A stretch of 64,000 nucleotides of DNA from Trema orientale (Eukaryota; Streptophyta; Magnoliopsida; Rosales; Cannabaceae). The first letter of the stretch is position 1; each line of letters opens with the position of its first letter. The stretch spans positions 43,634 to 107,633 of the forward strand of contig JXTC01000133.1 in NCBI GenBank assembly GCA_002914845.1, read 5' to 3'. A program made the translations under genes and the position numbers. The notes below the pieces were generated by a model that ran no database searches, was not told the DNA's origin, and saw only the letters and a program-made list of their open reading frames with translations. Of this stretch, positions 19,550 through 30,990 are shown piece after piece.

Positions 19550-22178
19550 TGTGATATCCTAAAGTCTTATATGACACCCAGCTCCTCACAATATTAAATA
19601 GCTAATAATAACATCATCACATAATATTTTATTTTATTTTATTTTATACTACACATATTTGTATCACGTGCATATAGTATTGGAAACTTGTCCTAATATT
19701 TTAATTATTATTAATTTATTTTATTAAGTAAATTGTTACAGTGAAATATTTGAGGCAAGCTCTTTGGTACGACTTTAATGTGTATTAATTTAACCATTCT
19801 TGCATTCTAGTATGATTAATTAATACATATCTCATTTTATTAAGAAAGTATATTTTTTTATAAAAAAAAAGAAGAAGAAAATAAAATATAATAATGACAA
19901 TATTTGAGAAAAATTAATTTTGGAGTACTTTTATGTATAAGTTGTGAGGTCTTCTTTGATGTGCCCTTGTGTACGTGTCTATCTTTACATCATTAGTACA
20001 AGTTTTGTTTAATAAAAAGAAAAAGAAAAAATTAGTTCACATATGATAAATTTTCTCTAATTTATTAATAATATATATTTAACTTATATATATGTTACTT
20101 AGAGAGAGTACCGACTTGGTTAGTCTGCAAGACATCTAGTATTAAGGGGTTTCCACTATTTTTAAGCACTCAAACTCTTTTCACCACCGAAAGCAACTTC
20201 TTCCATTATCATATTCTACTTTTCTATTTTATACGAGAACATAAATTAAGCAAGGGAAAAATAGGAAAAAAAAAGTGTTTACTATTTATCACCCTTGACA
20301 AAAGTTATATAGTTAGAAGTGTATTTGAAAGGTACCTCATGTATTTTATTTTATTTTTTTTTTTACTATCAGTGGCAATAGAATTTACGAGAACTTTAGT
20401 TATTTACTTGTTTGATTTAAGTTCTAAGTTATTTATTACTTTGGTGAGAAGCCATCTACTTTAATAAATATTTTCTAGTTTTATGTGTTTGAATTTCATG
20501 AAGCTCTTCTATATATGTGATTGATTTTAATCATTTTATCTAGCAATTAATATGAAACATAAAACCAGATTTTTATATTAGATGAGTTATACATTCATAT
20601 ATAACTTAATAGTTCCAAAGCCATAATTTGAGTGTTCTATTTTTAAAAAAATCTTCAAGTAGGCGTATATATATATATGAATAAAGGGTTCTTTTTTACA
20701 GTGTGTGGAGTTGTTTTGTTTTATTAGAACTTATCTAATATGGTCTACATGAAGAAGATTATTTAATAATATGCTTACTTACATTTTATTTGTTTTTACT
20801 CTACTTAGATTTAGATACTTAAGAGTTATATACTCTTTTGGACTTGATTTGTATTGTGTATATGAAATTAAACTGAATTGTAATTCTGCAATTTGGGATT
20901 CTAGACTTAGGAATTTAGTGGGATTCTAGATTTAGGAATTTAGTAGGTGGGTACGGGTTGGTATTAGAAAGTGAAGAGTAATAGATTTTGGATAAAGTGT
21001 AAAGAGAGATTGGTTCAAATTTGGGGATTTTGGCTGAAGCATAGAGAGAAAAAGAGAGATCTAGAGAAAAAGTTGGGAAGATAGAGAGAGATGGAAAGAG
21101 AGTCGGGTTTCTGGCTGAAGTATAGCGAGAAAAAGAGAGAAACAGAGGGGTTCAAATTTTTCCTCAGCCGCAAAAATATTTTTTTGTGGGAAAATATTTC
21201 ACAAACCCGTACACTTTTTTTTTGGTTTTAGTGCAAATGTGTGGTGCTTTTTCAAGAACGCTATTGATAAGTGCAATAAAAGGGTATAATTGTTGTAGTG
21301 TAAGAAATTATTTATGCATGTGAATATGTAGAATCTTCTAATTATGTGAATATATGTATCACTTATTCTGTTATGCCTGAAGTATAAATATCTAAATCTA
21401 CTATTCTAACATACATGAAAGATGAACATATGGTTTATTTAAATTGAGTATTGATGAATAAGGTGTGATGGGCTAGCGCTCAAATATTTGCTTCGTTCGG
21501 GGATATTATTAGGTTCCTTCGGGACCATTATTTAGTTCCTTTGGGAACATTCCGATAGCGGTATGAGAAGGAACTCTGCAGTAAATAAAGAGGTTTGAGA
21601 TATATTTGTGACTTAAGACCTCCATATGATGGCTTATGATTAAATATTAATTATCTGAGTAGCTCAGTATACTATTCACGGTCTTATTATGCAAAATAAT
21701 ATACACAGGGATCCCAGTCATACGACCATCCATTCTCTGGTATATGCATGTTGTATTTGCACTCGTTACTTGCTGAGTTCAATACTCATATGTATTCTTA
21801 TACTGCAGATAATACTGCTGATATGTGAGTTTAGAAGAGGAATGCCGACTTTCTGACCACGACTTGTGTATATGAGTATTTTGATGCTGTAGTTTCCCGA
21901 TAGGTATTTTGTACCTATTTTGACTGTGTAAATTATGTATATTTGTATGAGAGGTCCACTTTATGTGTATGTATATATATATATATGTTAGACTATCTAT
22001 AATTATGAGTGGAGTTTTTCTTTTACTTCAAGAAACATTAAATAAAAAATAATAATAAATAAAAAGGTTCTAATTTTCTACTATTTTGTTTGTTCTAAGT
22101 CTAGTAGCATCTCTCGATTTTACTAGACAAATCATAATATTACTCATACGTACGTGTGTGATATTGGGGGATGTTATA
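19550..22178 (+). mobile_element. 5' LTR of the Tekay-like element
   Basis: It starts TGTGATATCC and ends GGGGGATGTTATA, inverted-repeat-like LTR ends, and is 2.6 kb long. From about 19769 it aligns with the 3' LTR from 31006. A segment at 20881-21300 is absent from the 3' LTR and ends in TTGTTGTAGTG, like a CACTA terminus. About 230 bp (around 19930-20160) is also missing in the 3' copy. Confidence 0.85.
20881..21300. mobile_element. Foreign block in the 5' LTR with a CACTA-like right end
   Basis: This block is not shared with the 3' LTR, which instead has unrelated sequence at about 31938-32325. Its right edge TTGTTGTAGTG reads CACTACAACAA in reverse, a CACTA-type terminus. It has a poly(GA)-rich middle (GAGAGAAAAAGAGAGA, twice). 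No matching left terminus is seen, so it is probably a left-truncated CACTA fragment. Confidence 0.4.
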
Positions 22179-22192
22179 GTTAGTATCAAAGC
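22179..22192 (+). other. Primer binding site of the Tekay-like element
   Basis: GTTAGTATCAAAGC resembles TGGTATCAGAGC, the complement of the initiator tRNA-Met 3' end, directly after the LTR. Confidence 0.7.
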
Positions 22193-22353
22193 TTGTGTTT
22201 TAAAATGATTCTGAAGACTGCTTATATACACATGTCGGGAAAGAAAGAAAGCCGCATTCCTCTGTAAATATTGATTATGTATTTGATATCTATTATAGTT
22301 TTATAATTGCTTTCCATATTTATTAATGATTATTATTAGCTATAATTGGAGTT

Positions 22354-22561
22354 ATGGATTGTGGGTATCAGAATATCAATATGGTGACTAGCAGGGGTCA
22401 AGATAGCACCGATAAAAGTGCATCTTCTTCACTGGATGATAATCAGGTTGAACAACTAGCTTCTTTGATACAAAATATATTAGAGCAGTTTATGAGACAA
22501 GAAAATCAACCTAATCCTCTACCATTGCCACCTCAGCAGACACAACATACTGGTGAGAGTG
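22354..22561 (+). pseudogene. Tekay-like gag, N-terminal part
   Basis: The open frame from ATG 22354 (MDCGYQNINMVTSRGQ, then a Gln/Pro-rich stretch PLPLPPQQTQHTGESVL) is a typical variable gag N-terminus. It is cut at 22562 by the minus-strand Athila-like element. The frame resumes at 26991 with WDTMSTIHDITTMTLERF. About 50 residues usually present between these parts are missing, so DNA was lost at the right junction. Confidence 0.7.
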
Positions 22562-24155
22562 TGTTGGTTAGAAGGTGCAACTATAAAATCACACACTCCA
22601 GTACAAGTGCACACGGTCACAAGTAATATAGATTTAGGAGTTAGAGTGTTGAACCCACGAGGATTGATTACTAAGCCTAAGCTAAGTATTAAAATTGGTC
22701 AATTCTAACTTTATCCAAACAACAAAAATATATATTTTAGAGAAATAAAATAAAAGAAATAAAACTATCATGAAAAATAAATGAAAGTAAGTAATAAGAA
22801 AAATGTCTAGGTTTACTAATTCCCCAACCATCCTTTAAACACACAATATCCAAATTTTCCTCTTATATTAATTAATCCACTAGAGTTGTCAACCGAGAAT
22901 TCAAATGTATTCAAAAACTCTTTTCCAAGACGTAAGTGAAAATACCTAGACAAGCTAATATATTACTCCTAATATAAATTAACTAGATTCATTAAGATTA
23001 GTAATTCTCAAAGAGGTTGCACAAGTCACATAGGTATATTCCTATCCTATGCAAACTCACCCACATTCGGTGATCTTATGTTGTTCTACCTATGTGCAAA
23101 TCTAAATTCTCCTTCCCAAGTTCATAAAGGTTTTACTCAACAATCTATTTAGTGATCAATTAAATAGAAGCAATGAGTATAAAGTAAAACAAATAACTCA
23201 ACAATGGAAGGAAAGAGTTCAAGGTTAGTTCACATAGTAAAACTAGACAAAAAGGAATTTAGTTCACGATATAACTTGAGAACAATAAAATTTTAATACA
23301 ATGAATTCAAGAAACACAAAATATCAAAGAGAAAAGAGTTTTAGAATTCCCTCTCTTTGAAGAGCTTGAAGGTATTCATAGAGGTTGTCAATCTTCTCCT
23401 CCAAACTTAGTTTTTGCTCTCTTAAATCCTCCCTCAAAGATTTGCTCTCAACAATATCACTCTCTAAATATAAAAAATAAAATGAAATACTCACAATAAA
23501 ATGAAGAGAAAAAGCTAAAAACAAAATATGATGTTGGTATTGATGAGAAAATCAAGAAATGGAGTAGGTGAGCATGTATTCATCTTCTTCTTCTTCTTCT
23601 TCCTCTCCTTCCGTGGATGCCACTCTCTCTTTCTCTCTGTCCCAATATCCTCTTTCAATCCCAAAGATAGAGTTTTAAAAAGGTAGCTCGTGCAAACTTA
23701 AGGCAGGCTGAATCTGGACCCTTGGATCATCAAAAGGTTAATCTCGGCCGTTAATTTTCGACTCAGGATGCAGAGGATAGCACCGCCGCACCATTTTTGG
23801 CGCTGCAGCACCAAAAATTCCTGAGACTTGGCACTGCAGCGCCACTTTTCCGCTGGGTTGGCGCCTCAGCTTTCCGGGTGCGCCATTTCTTCGTTTGAGC
23901 TCCGAATCAGCCTATTTTTGTTGCATTACGACCGTATCAGATTCAACTTCAATCTCAATGTTTGAAAAAATCATTTGGGAGGTACAAATTCACATTAATT
24001 CACATCAAACACCCTTATTTTATTCTCCTATATACACAAATACACAAAATATTAAAACAACAAGAAAAACACTTGAAACAACTTAATTAAAATAAGAACA
24101 TAGCAAAACTTAAGGCATAATAGCGCTAGATAACTCTAATTTTATGGACTTAACA
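22562..24155 (-). mobile_element. 3' LTR of the minus-strand Athila-like element
   Basis: Read on the minus strand, it starts TGTTAAGTCCATAAAATTAGAG and ends CTAACCAACA, the same ends as the solo LTR at 38379-40020. GC-rich palindromic units (GGCGCTGCAGCACC, GGCACTGCAGCGCC) lie at 23770-23875. The minus-strand frame at 23524-23324 is LTR leader DNA, not a gene. Confidence 0.85.
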
Positions 24156-24178
24156 CACTCCCAAATTTAAGATTTTGC
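24156..24178 (-). other. Polypurine tract of the minus-strand Athila-like element
   Basis: On the minus strand the sequence is AAATCTTAAATTTGGGAGTG, immediately before the LTR start. This matches the G-rich tract expected upstream of an Athila 3' LTR. Confidence 0.65.
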
Positions 24179-25831
24179 TAGTCCTTAAGCAAAAGAAAAA
24201 TAAAAATACCTAAAAATACACAAGAGGTATTATACCGATACTGATGATTTCTAATTGGTTCTTTAATACTCATATAATAAGATAACATAAAGAAAAGTGC
24301 AAATATTGACTAGGTATTAAGAATAACTCAAGAGCATGTACCATTTCATATTAGATTTTCCGTGTGTGTGTGTACCTTTCTCCTATCATTGTGTGAAATC
24401 TGGATAAGTTTATGCAAACATATATTAAGCACAAAATCTCAAAGATAATAATCTAGTTCCATAAGTTTGCTTTTCAAATCTATCTCCACTAATGTAGATA
24501 AACATAACATCAAGGATCACAAGGTCTTCATTAAGATTGTAATGTTGGCTTAGGTGAAGGTATGATAATTTAGGTAAAGTAAGCTCAAATCACCCTTAAG
24601 AATATCAACTCTAGGATTCGTGTAGAGCTATTCTTTCACAAACCAAGTACACACCATGAAAATCAAAATTTCTTTTTCTTACATAAACTCTTAGCCCAAT
24701 ATTTATTTCATTTTTTTTTCCTTTTTTTTTTTAGTTGCACACTCACAAACTTATTTCTTTCTTTCATGAACAAGTGTGTAACATTTTTTTTTTTAATTTC
24801 ACTCCACCGATCCCCACATAACATAGCATAGATCAAAATACTTCAATAAAAACAATCAATATACTCAAGGGATAAAGGTTGAATGATATTATTTTAGGCA
24901 AGGCTAATGTGTATGTGGTTGAAAAAGAAAAGGCTTTACAAGGCTCAAAATAGGTGTACTAGGGATGGATTATATCAATGGTTAGCTTGAAAGGCTCAAA
25001 AGGTCCAAAGATTTCCTAAATCATTTCCTTGGTGAAATAATATCTAGGATTTCACCTCGATAGATTATCAAGCAAATTCTAGCACTTGTGAGATAACAAA
25101 ATGTCATATTCACATAAATATTCTCTAGATTCACACACAAATCAAATATCAAGGTATTATGCTCAGTATAGATTTTACAATCAAAATGGAACTAACACAA
25201 GAATTATCTATAAGACTAAGCCAATATCCACAATTTTCAACAAGTTATGCATAAATTCGCCCCAAGTTCTTATCGTTGGAATATGGTAATCATCAACTAA
25301 AGCACAAAATATCTCTATTTATTCAAACACATAATCACACAACTAGAAAAATAAACACTCAACAACAAACAAACTAATAGAAGCACAATCCAACAAAGTT
25401 TAGTCCCTCTCCCAAATTTTTCATGCAAAATATAAGAAAATTAAAGAACAAAAGAATGAGTTTAGGGATACTCCTCTCGTTGGCACATAGCCATGAAGCT
25501 TGATCTTCTTGAAGTGGCACAAACTCTTTGAATTGCTCAACACACTAAAATGAATAGAAATACTTAGGTTGCCTCCCAAGAAGCGCTTGAATTAAAGGCT
25601 TCGGCTTGCTTTTTTACTTGTGGCTCTTCCACAAGTTGAGACCGAATGAGATCTACCCTTTATATCATCAATTAACCATCCCAATGTATAAATATGGTCT
25701 TTTGGGTACCTAGCTTTAGAATGCAACACTTCATATCCATAATTAGGAGAGAAGAAATGGTGAGAATGAGTTACCAATGGTCCACTTGTGAGAAATTATT
25801 GATTTAGTAGTTGTGGACAAGAAAATTCCTC
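24179..25831 (-). other. Non-coding interior of the minus-strand Athila-like element
   Basis: AT-rich DNA without domains; short frames (for example 25101-25289 and 25777-25592) look accidental. Poly(T) runs occur near 24715-24730 and 24785. Confidence 0.5.
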
Positions 25832-26440
25832 TCAAAGATCTTCAATTCGAAGCTTTCTCATCAATGGTGGCCTTGGGATTGGAATTTCTTCAAAGGATGC
25901 TATGTTGATATTCACATATTGCTCTACATCACTTTGCATGGTGGTATTTCTCCAATCTCCTTTTTGAAGCTCGAAAATTGACTCATCATCATACAACCCA
26001 CTACAAGTTGTAGTGGTGCAAAATTTCTCTTCTGGAGTCGAGTCGGTGTTGCTAAGCAAGGTGCCTTCAGGATAGTTGATGATTGTAGCAAGATGGCCTA
26101 CTTGGTATTCAAGATTTTGAATTGAGGCCTCTTGCTCTTGGAGAAAAATATCCATCCTTTGCAATTGTTGCATTATTATATAATCTATGGATGGGTTTTC
26201 CTCTTTATGGGTTTTCCTCTTGCTGGGGAGGTATGTATCCATTCTTCGTATGTAGTGCTCAAGTACCTCCTCCAATGATGGCTTATCTTCTTGTGTCGGT
26301 GGTTGATAAGGAAACTCCGATGAAAATATAGGCTCGTCATAAAAGTACGGTGATGGGCCTTGATTGTTGCACCAAGAGTGATCATGGTATACCTCCCAAC
26401 TCAGATTGTAGAACTTTGAGTGCGGGTAACTTTGTTGCAT
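25832..26440 (-). pseudogene. Gag-like ORF of the non-autonomous Athila-like element
   Basis: The 202-codon open frame begins MQQSYPHSKFYNLSWEVYHD. It has an aromatic-rich N-terminus, a PPTQEDKPSLEEVLEHYI stretch, then the coiled-coil QEASIQNLEYQVGHLATIIN followed by PEGTLLSNT. That last part corresponds to the C-terminal gag tail of Athila elements; compare the IRNLELQVSQLANIL region in the relic at 13417. The retrotrans_gag core and zinc knuckle are absent. It is a partial gag kept in a non-autonomous element. Whether it was ever translated is unknown. Confidence 0.65.
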
Positions 26441-26735
26441 ATGGCCATTAGCAACAAAGTGTATCGGTTACAAGTTGTATAGGCATCTTTTTCTTGGGTG
26501 GCTTCCTCTACATAATTGGCAATTCGCAAAGGTTCTTTAGAAGGCTTATGCACCAAAAGCATCAACTCTCTTGGTCAATTCACTCACTTAGGCAATCAAG
26601 TCTATAATTTCTAATTTTTTGTTCAGTTCGCCCAACTGAGTGCTCAAAGTCATGAGAGATTCGCGCTATTGTCCATCAGTGTCTGTCATATCTCCACCTC
26701 CATAATATCTATAGTATGCCATCGAAAAACACCTA

Positions 26736-26742
26736 AGAAAAA

Positions 26743-26777
<35 letters not shown>

Positions 26778-26778
26778 A
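26736..26778. repeat. (AAAT)n microsatellite
   Basis: About ten AAAT units next to the PBS side of the minus-strand Athila-like element. Confidence 0.9.
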
Positions 26779-26835
26779 AAGTTTGAATTAAAGCTAGATT
26801 CAATTGGAATTAATATTAATAAGAATTAGTATTTC

Positions 26836-26855
26836 AATCCCCGGCAATGGCGCCA
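26836..26855 (-). other. Athila-type primer binding site, minus strand
   Basis: On the minus strand, TGGCGCCATTGCCGGGGATT is one change from the Athila-group tRNA-Asp PBS. It sits six bases after the LTR end at 26862. Confidence 0.9.
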
Positions 26856-26990
26856 AAAACTTGTTGGATAGAATATGGGACTATAAAATCACACACTCTC
26901 ATACAAGTGCACACAGTCACAAGTAATATAGATTTAGGAGTTAGAGTGTCGAACCTACGAAGATTAATTACTAAGCCTAAGCTAAGTATT

Positions 26991-27680
26991 GGTGGGACAC
27001 TATGAGTACTATTCATGATATCACTACTATGACCTTGGAGAGGTTTAGAGAGTTGTTCTATGGAAAATACTTTACCGATGCTATAAGAACTAGCAGGAGG
27101 GTTAAGTTTGCTAATCTGAAGTAAGACGAGATGTCTGTTGCAGAGTATATCCACAAGTTTGATGAACTGTTGCATTATGCACCTCACATAAGCTAAAGGT
27201 AGATCAGTTTATACAGGGCCTGAAGAAGACTATTGTTAGAGATTTGAAATCCGGTGGAATTTGAGGTGCACCATTTGCTCAGATTACAGACAGGGTACTA
27301 GATGCTAAGCAGGCAGAAAAAGATGTTCTAGATGAAGAAAAGATCGAGAGAGAAAGACAGGCTAGAGAGATGCAAAGAGGCTTTAGACCTGGTTTTCAAG
27401 TAAGTAGAGGACAGACTCAATTTTAACATCCTTGAGATATGAAGAGGAAGGGAGTTCTAGCTCAACAGCCCCGACCTAATCAAAGGAAGCATCCCAGGAT
27501 TGACCAAAGGACCATTGGTTTACAGCAATATAAACTCTGTGGTAAGAATCATATTAGAAAATTTCGTAGAGCTGCAAAGTTATGCTTCAGGTGTGGTAAA
27601 CGTGATTATTACATTAAGGATTACCCTGAAGCGGCAAGTGATCAGAAGGAACCTAGCGGTAGGCTGTATACCATGACTTA
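26991..27680 (+). pseudogene. Tekay-like gag, C-terminal part with zinc knuckle
   Basis: It continues the gag frame: WDTMSTIHDITTMTLERFRE, LFYGKYF, MSVAEYIHKFDELLHYAPH (retrotrans_gag core). After a frameshift near 27192 comes DQFIQGLKKTIVRDL, then a basic linker. The zinc knuckle at about 27585-27630 reads CFRCGKRDYYIKDYP, where the usual His and last Cys are both Tyr, so it cannot bind zinc normally. Stops interrupt the frame several times. Confidence 0.82.
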
Positions 27681-27699
27681 GACAGACACTGGACATGAG

Positions 27700-30600
27700 A
27701 CCGAGGTAGACCCATCTATTATCACAGGTGAGATATTTATTTTTGGCATCATAGATTATACACTGATAGATTCAGGATCCATAGATACACATGCATCATT
27801 AAAATTTGTGAGGAGAGTGGGTCGTCCTACAAATTAAATGAGTACTCTATTTGGCACTACACTTCCTTCTGGAGAGGTTATGTATTCAGACAATTGAGAA
27901 CTTATCCTATTATGATGGATGATAAAGAGTTATTTGTAGACTTAATTGTACTTATTATAGATGACTATGAAATTATTTTGGGTATGGATTGGCTATCAAA
28001 GTATTTTGCTAAGATTGACTTTAAGAAGAAAATTATGATATTTTATCCTCCTAATGCTGACCAGTTCGTACTTATGGATACTCAATATAAAACCAAGTTT
28101 CTTTTGATTTCAGCTATGAAAGCTCAAAAATTATTAGAAAAAGGTGGTACAGGATATTTGGCCAGTGTTTTTGATACATATATTGGCTAGGAGTTGAGCC
28201 CAAAAGATGTACCAGTTGTATAGGATTTTCTGGATGTGTTTCAAGAGGATTTACGAGGTTTGCCACCTATAAGAGAGATTGATTTTGCTATTGATTTGGT
28301 ACCAGGTACTGCATCTATTTCTAAGACATCTTATAGAATGGCCCCGGTAGAATTAAATGAGTTAAAGACTCAGTTACAGGAATTGCAAAACAAAGGATTT
28401 GTACGTCCCAGCTTTTCACCGTGGGGTGCACCAGTTTTGTTTATGAAAAAGAAAGATAGCACTATGCGATTTGTACTGATTATAGAGAGATTAATAAAGC
28501 GAATGTTAAAAATAAGTATCCCCTACCTCGCATTGATGATTTGTTTGATCAACTATAGGATGCTTCTGTATTTTCAAAGATTGATTTAAGATCTGGTTAT
28601 CATCAGTTGAGAGTCAGAGAGGAAGATATCTCGAAGACTGGCTTTAGAACTCGGTATGGCCATTATAAGTTTCTAGTAATGCCATTTGGTCTGTCCAATG
28701 CTCTAGCAGTATTTATGGATTTAATGAATAGAATATTCAAAAAATTCCTAGACAAGTTTTTTATTGTATTCTCGATGATATTTTAGTATACTCGCGATCA
28801 AGAGAGGAGTATAAGGAACATTTAAGAATCACTCTACAAATAATGAAAGAAAAATAATTATATGCTAAATTCAAGAATTGTGAATTCTAGTTAGAAAAAA
28901 TATCATTTCTTGGTCACGTTGTTTCTTAAGATAGAATTTCTGTTGACCCAGCCAAGATTGAGGCAGTTAATAATTAGTCTAGACCTACTAATATTACAAA
29001 AGTCAGAAGTTTCCTTGGTTTTGCTAGTTATTATAGAAGGTTTATTGAGCGATTTTCTAAGATAGCTATGCCACTTATACAGTTAACCAGGAAGAGTAAC
29101 AAGTTTATATGGACTGATGAGTGTGAAAAGAGTTTTCAAGAATTGAAGCAGAGATTTATTTTAGCACCAGTCCTGACTATATCTTTAGGTACAGAGGAGT
29201 TTGTTATTTATAATAATGCTTCAAAACAAGGTCTGGAATATGTCCTTATACAAAATTGGAAAGTTATTGCCTATACTTCTAGACAGCTGAAGGATTATGA
29301 GCGCAAGCATCCTACTCCTGATTTAGAACTCGCAGCAGTAGTGTTTGCATTAAAGATTTGGCGGCATTCTCTATATGGGGTACATTGTGAAATCTTTACT
29401 GATCATAAAAGTTTGAAATATCTATTCACTTAGAAAGAATTAAATATAAGACAAAGACATTGGCTAGAATTGGTAAAAGATTATGATTGTGCCATTAATT
29501 ATCATCCAGGAAAAGCCAATGTTGTGGCGGATGCACTTAGTAGGAAATAATCTGGAAGTTTGTTAGCTTTATACGGGTTAGAGAAACCCTTGGGGAAGGA
29601 TTTATGCAGATCTAGCATTAAGCTAATTACTGAAAAATTATCGGCTATGACATTACAATTTACTTTATTAGATCGAATTAAGCAAGGCCAGGAAAAAGAT
29701 CCTAAGTTAATAGGACACAAAGAAACAGTAGAGTTAGGAAAAAAGTCAGATTTCAGTATTTCTGCTAAAGGAGTTATCAGATTTTAGGATAGACTATGCA
29801 TACCAAATAACAAAAATCAAAGAAGAAATTCTAGCAGAAGCACATAATACTCCATATTCAGTCCATCCAAGTACTACTAAAATATACAATGATTTGAAAA
29901 TTCTTTACTTGTAGGCAGGAATGAAAAAAGAGATTTGCAAGTTTGTGGAATGTTGCTTAACATGTCAGCAGATTAAGGCTGAGCACAAAAGACCAGTAGA
30001 AGAGCTGCAACCGCTTTAGCTACCTGAGTGGAAATGGAAGGAGATCGCCATAGATTTTGTAGTTAAATTACCAAAGATAGTATCTCGCAAGATGCAGTTT
30101 GGGTCATAGTTGACAAACATACTAATGTAGCTCATTTTATTCCGATTTCTATGACCTACTCCATGGATAAACTTGCAGCATTGTACATTAAGGAGATTGT
30201 TAGACTTCATGGAATTCTAGTTTCCATAATCTCAGATAGAAATGCTAGATTTAATTCAAAATTCTGGGAGATTGTACAATGAGCTCTAGGAACTAAATTA
30301 AAATTTGGTATTGTATTCCATCCTCAGACAGATAGTCAGGCTGAGAGGACTATTTAGATCTTGGAAGATATACTCAGAGCTTGTGTCATGGATTTCTAGG
30401 GGTCATGGAACCATTACCTACTACTGATTGAGTTCTCCTATAATAATAGCTTTCAAGCGACGATTAGTGTTGCACCTTATGAGATGTTGTATGGTAGGAA
30501 ATGTAGATCTCCAGTTCATTAGGATGAGATTAGAGAGTGACGTTATTTGGGTTCAGATATTGTTAGAGATACAGCTGAGGCAGTTGAGAAGATTAGAAAG

Positions 30601-30989
30601 CATATGATAATAACTCAAAGTAGACAGAAGTTTTATGTAGATCCAGAATGTCGACCTTTACATTTTTATGTTAGTGATAAGGTATTTCTTAAGGTTGCTC
30701 CTATGAAAGGTGTTATGGGATTTGGAAAGAAAGGAAAGTCAAGTCTGAGATTCATAGGTCTGTATGAAATCCTCGAGAAAGTTGGGAATGTCACCTATGG
30801 GCTTGCATTTCCCCCATAGTTATCAAGTGTGCATAACGTCTTCCAGGTTTCTGTGTTAAGAAAATATGTTTTAGATCCATCTCATGTTCTTAGCTAGGAG
30901 CCGCTTGAATTAGATCCAAAATTAACCTACCAGGAATACCCCGTTCAAATTTTAGACAGAAAAGAGAAAGAGTTAAGAAACAAAAAGAT
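27700..30989 (+). pseudogene. Tekay-like pol: protease, reverse transcriptase, RNase H, integrase
   Basis: Protease, about 27740-27830: LIDSGSIDTHAS. The linker has LGMDWLSKYFAKIDF. Reverse transcriptase, 28236-28990: [47 protein letters not shown], and a catalytic SDDILVYS near 28770 with a 1-nt frameshift before it. RNase H, 29150-29430: the first catalytic Asp is Asn (IYNNASKQGL), then TDHKSLKYLFT. Integrase: the zinc finger at 29820-29975 keeps its His and Cys pairs (AHNTPYSVHP, CCLTC). The core follows to 30540, and a GPY/F-like segment lies at 30700-30810. It ends at VQILDRKEKELRNKKI, where a chromodomain normally begins; that part is deleted. More than ten stops are present. Confidence 0.9.
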
Positions 30990-30990
30990 T

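Larger units (their letters stand above)
22562..26990 (-). mobile_element. Non-autonomous Athila-like element, minus strand
   Basis: On the minus strand: a truncated 5' LTR (26990-26862), a PBS (26855-26836, TGGCGCCATTGCCGGGGATT), an internal region with one gag-like frame (26440-25832), a polypurine tract next to 24156, and a complete 3' LTR (24155-22562). Only 129 bp of the 5' LTR remain. The break joins directly to Tekay gag at 26991. There is no protease, reverse transcriptase or integrase, so it depended on a helper. Its LTR matches the solo LTR at 38379-40020. Confidence 0.88.
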
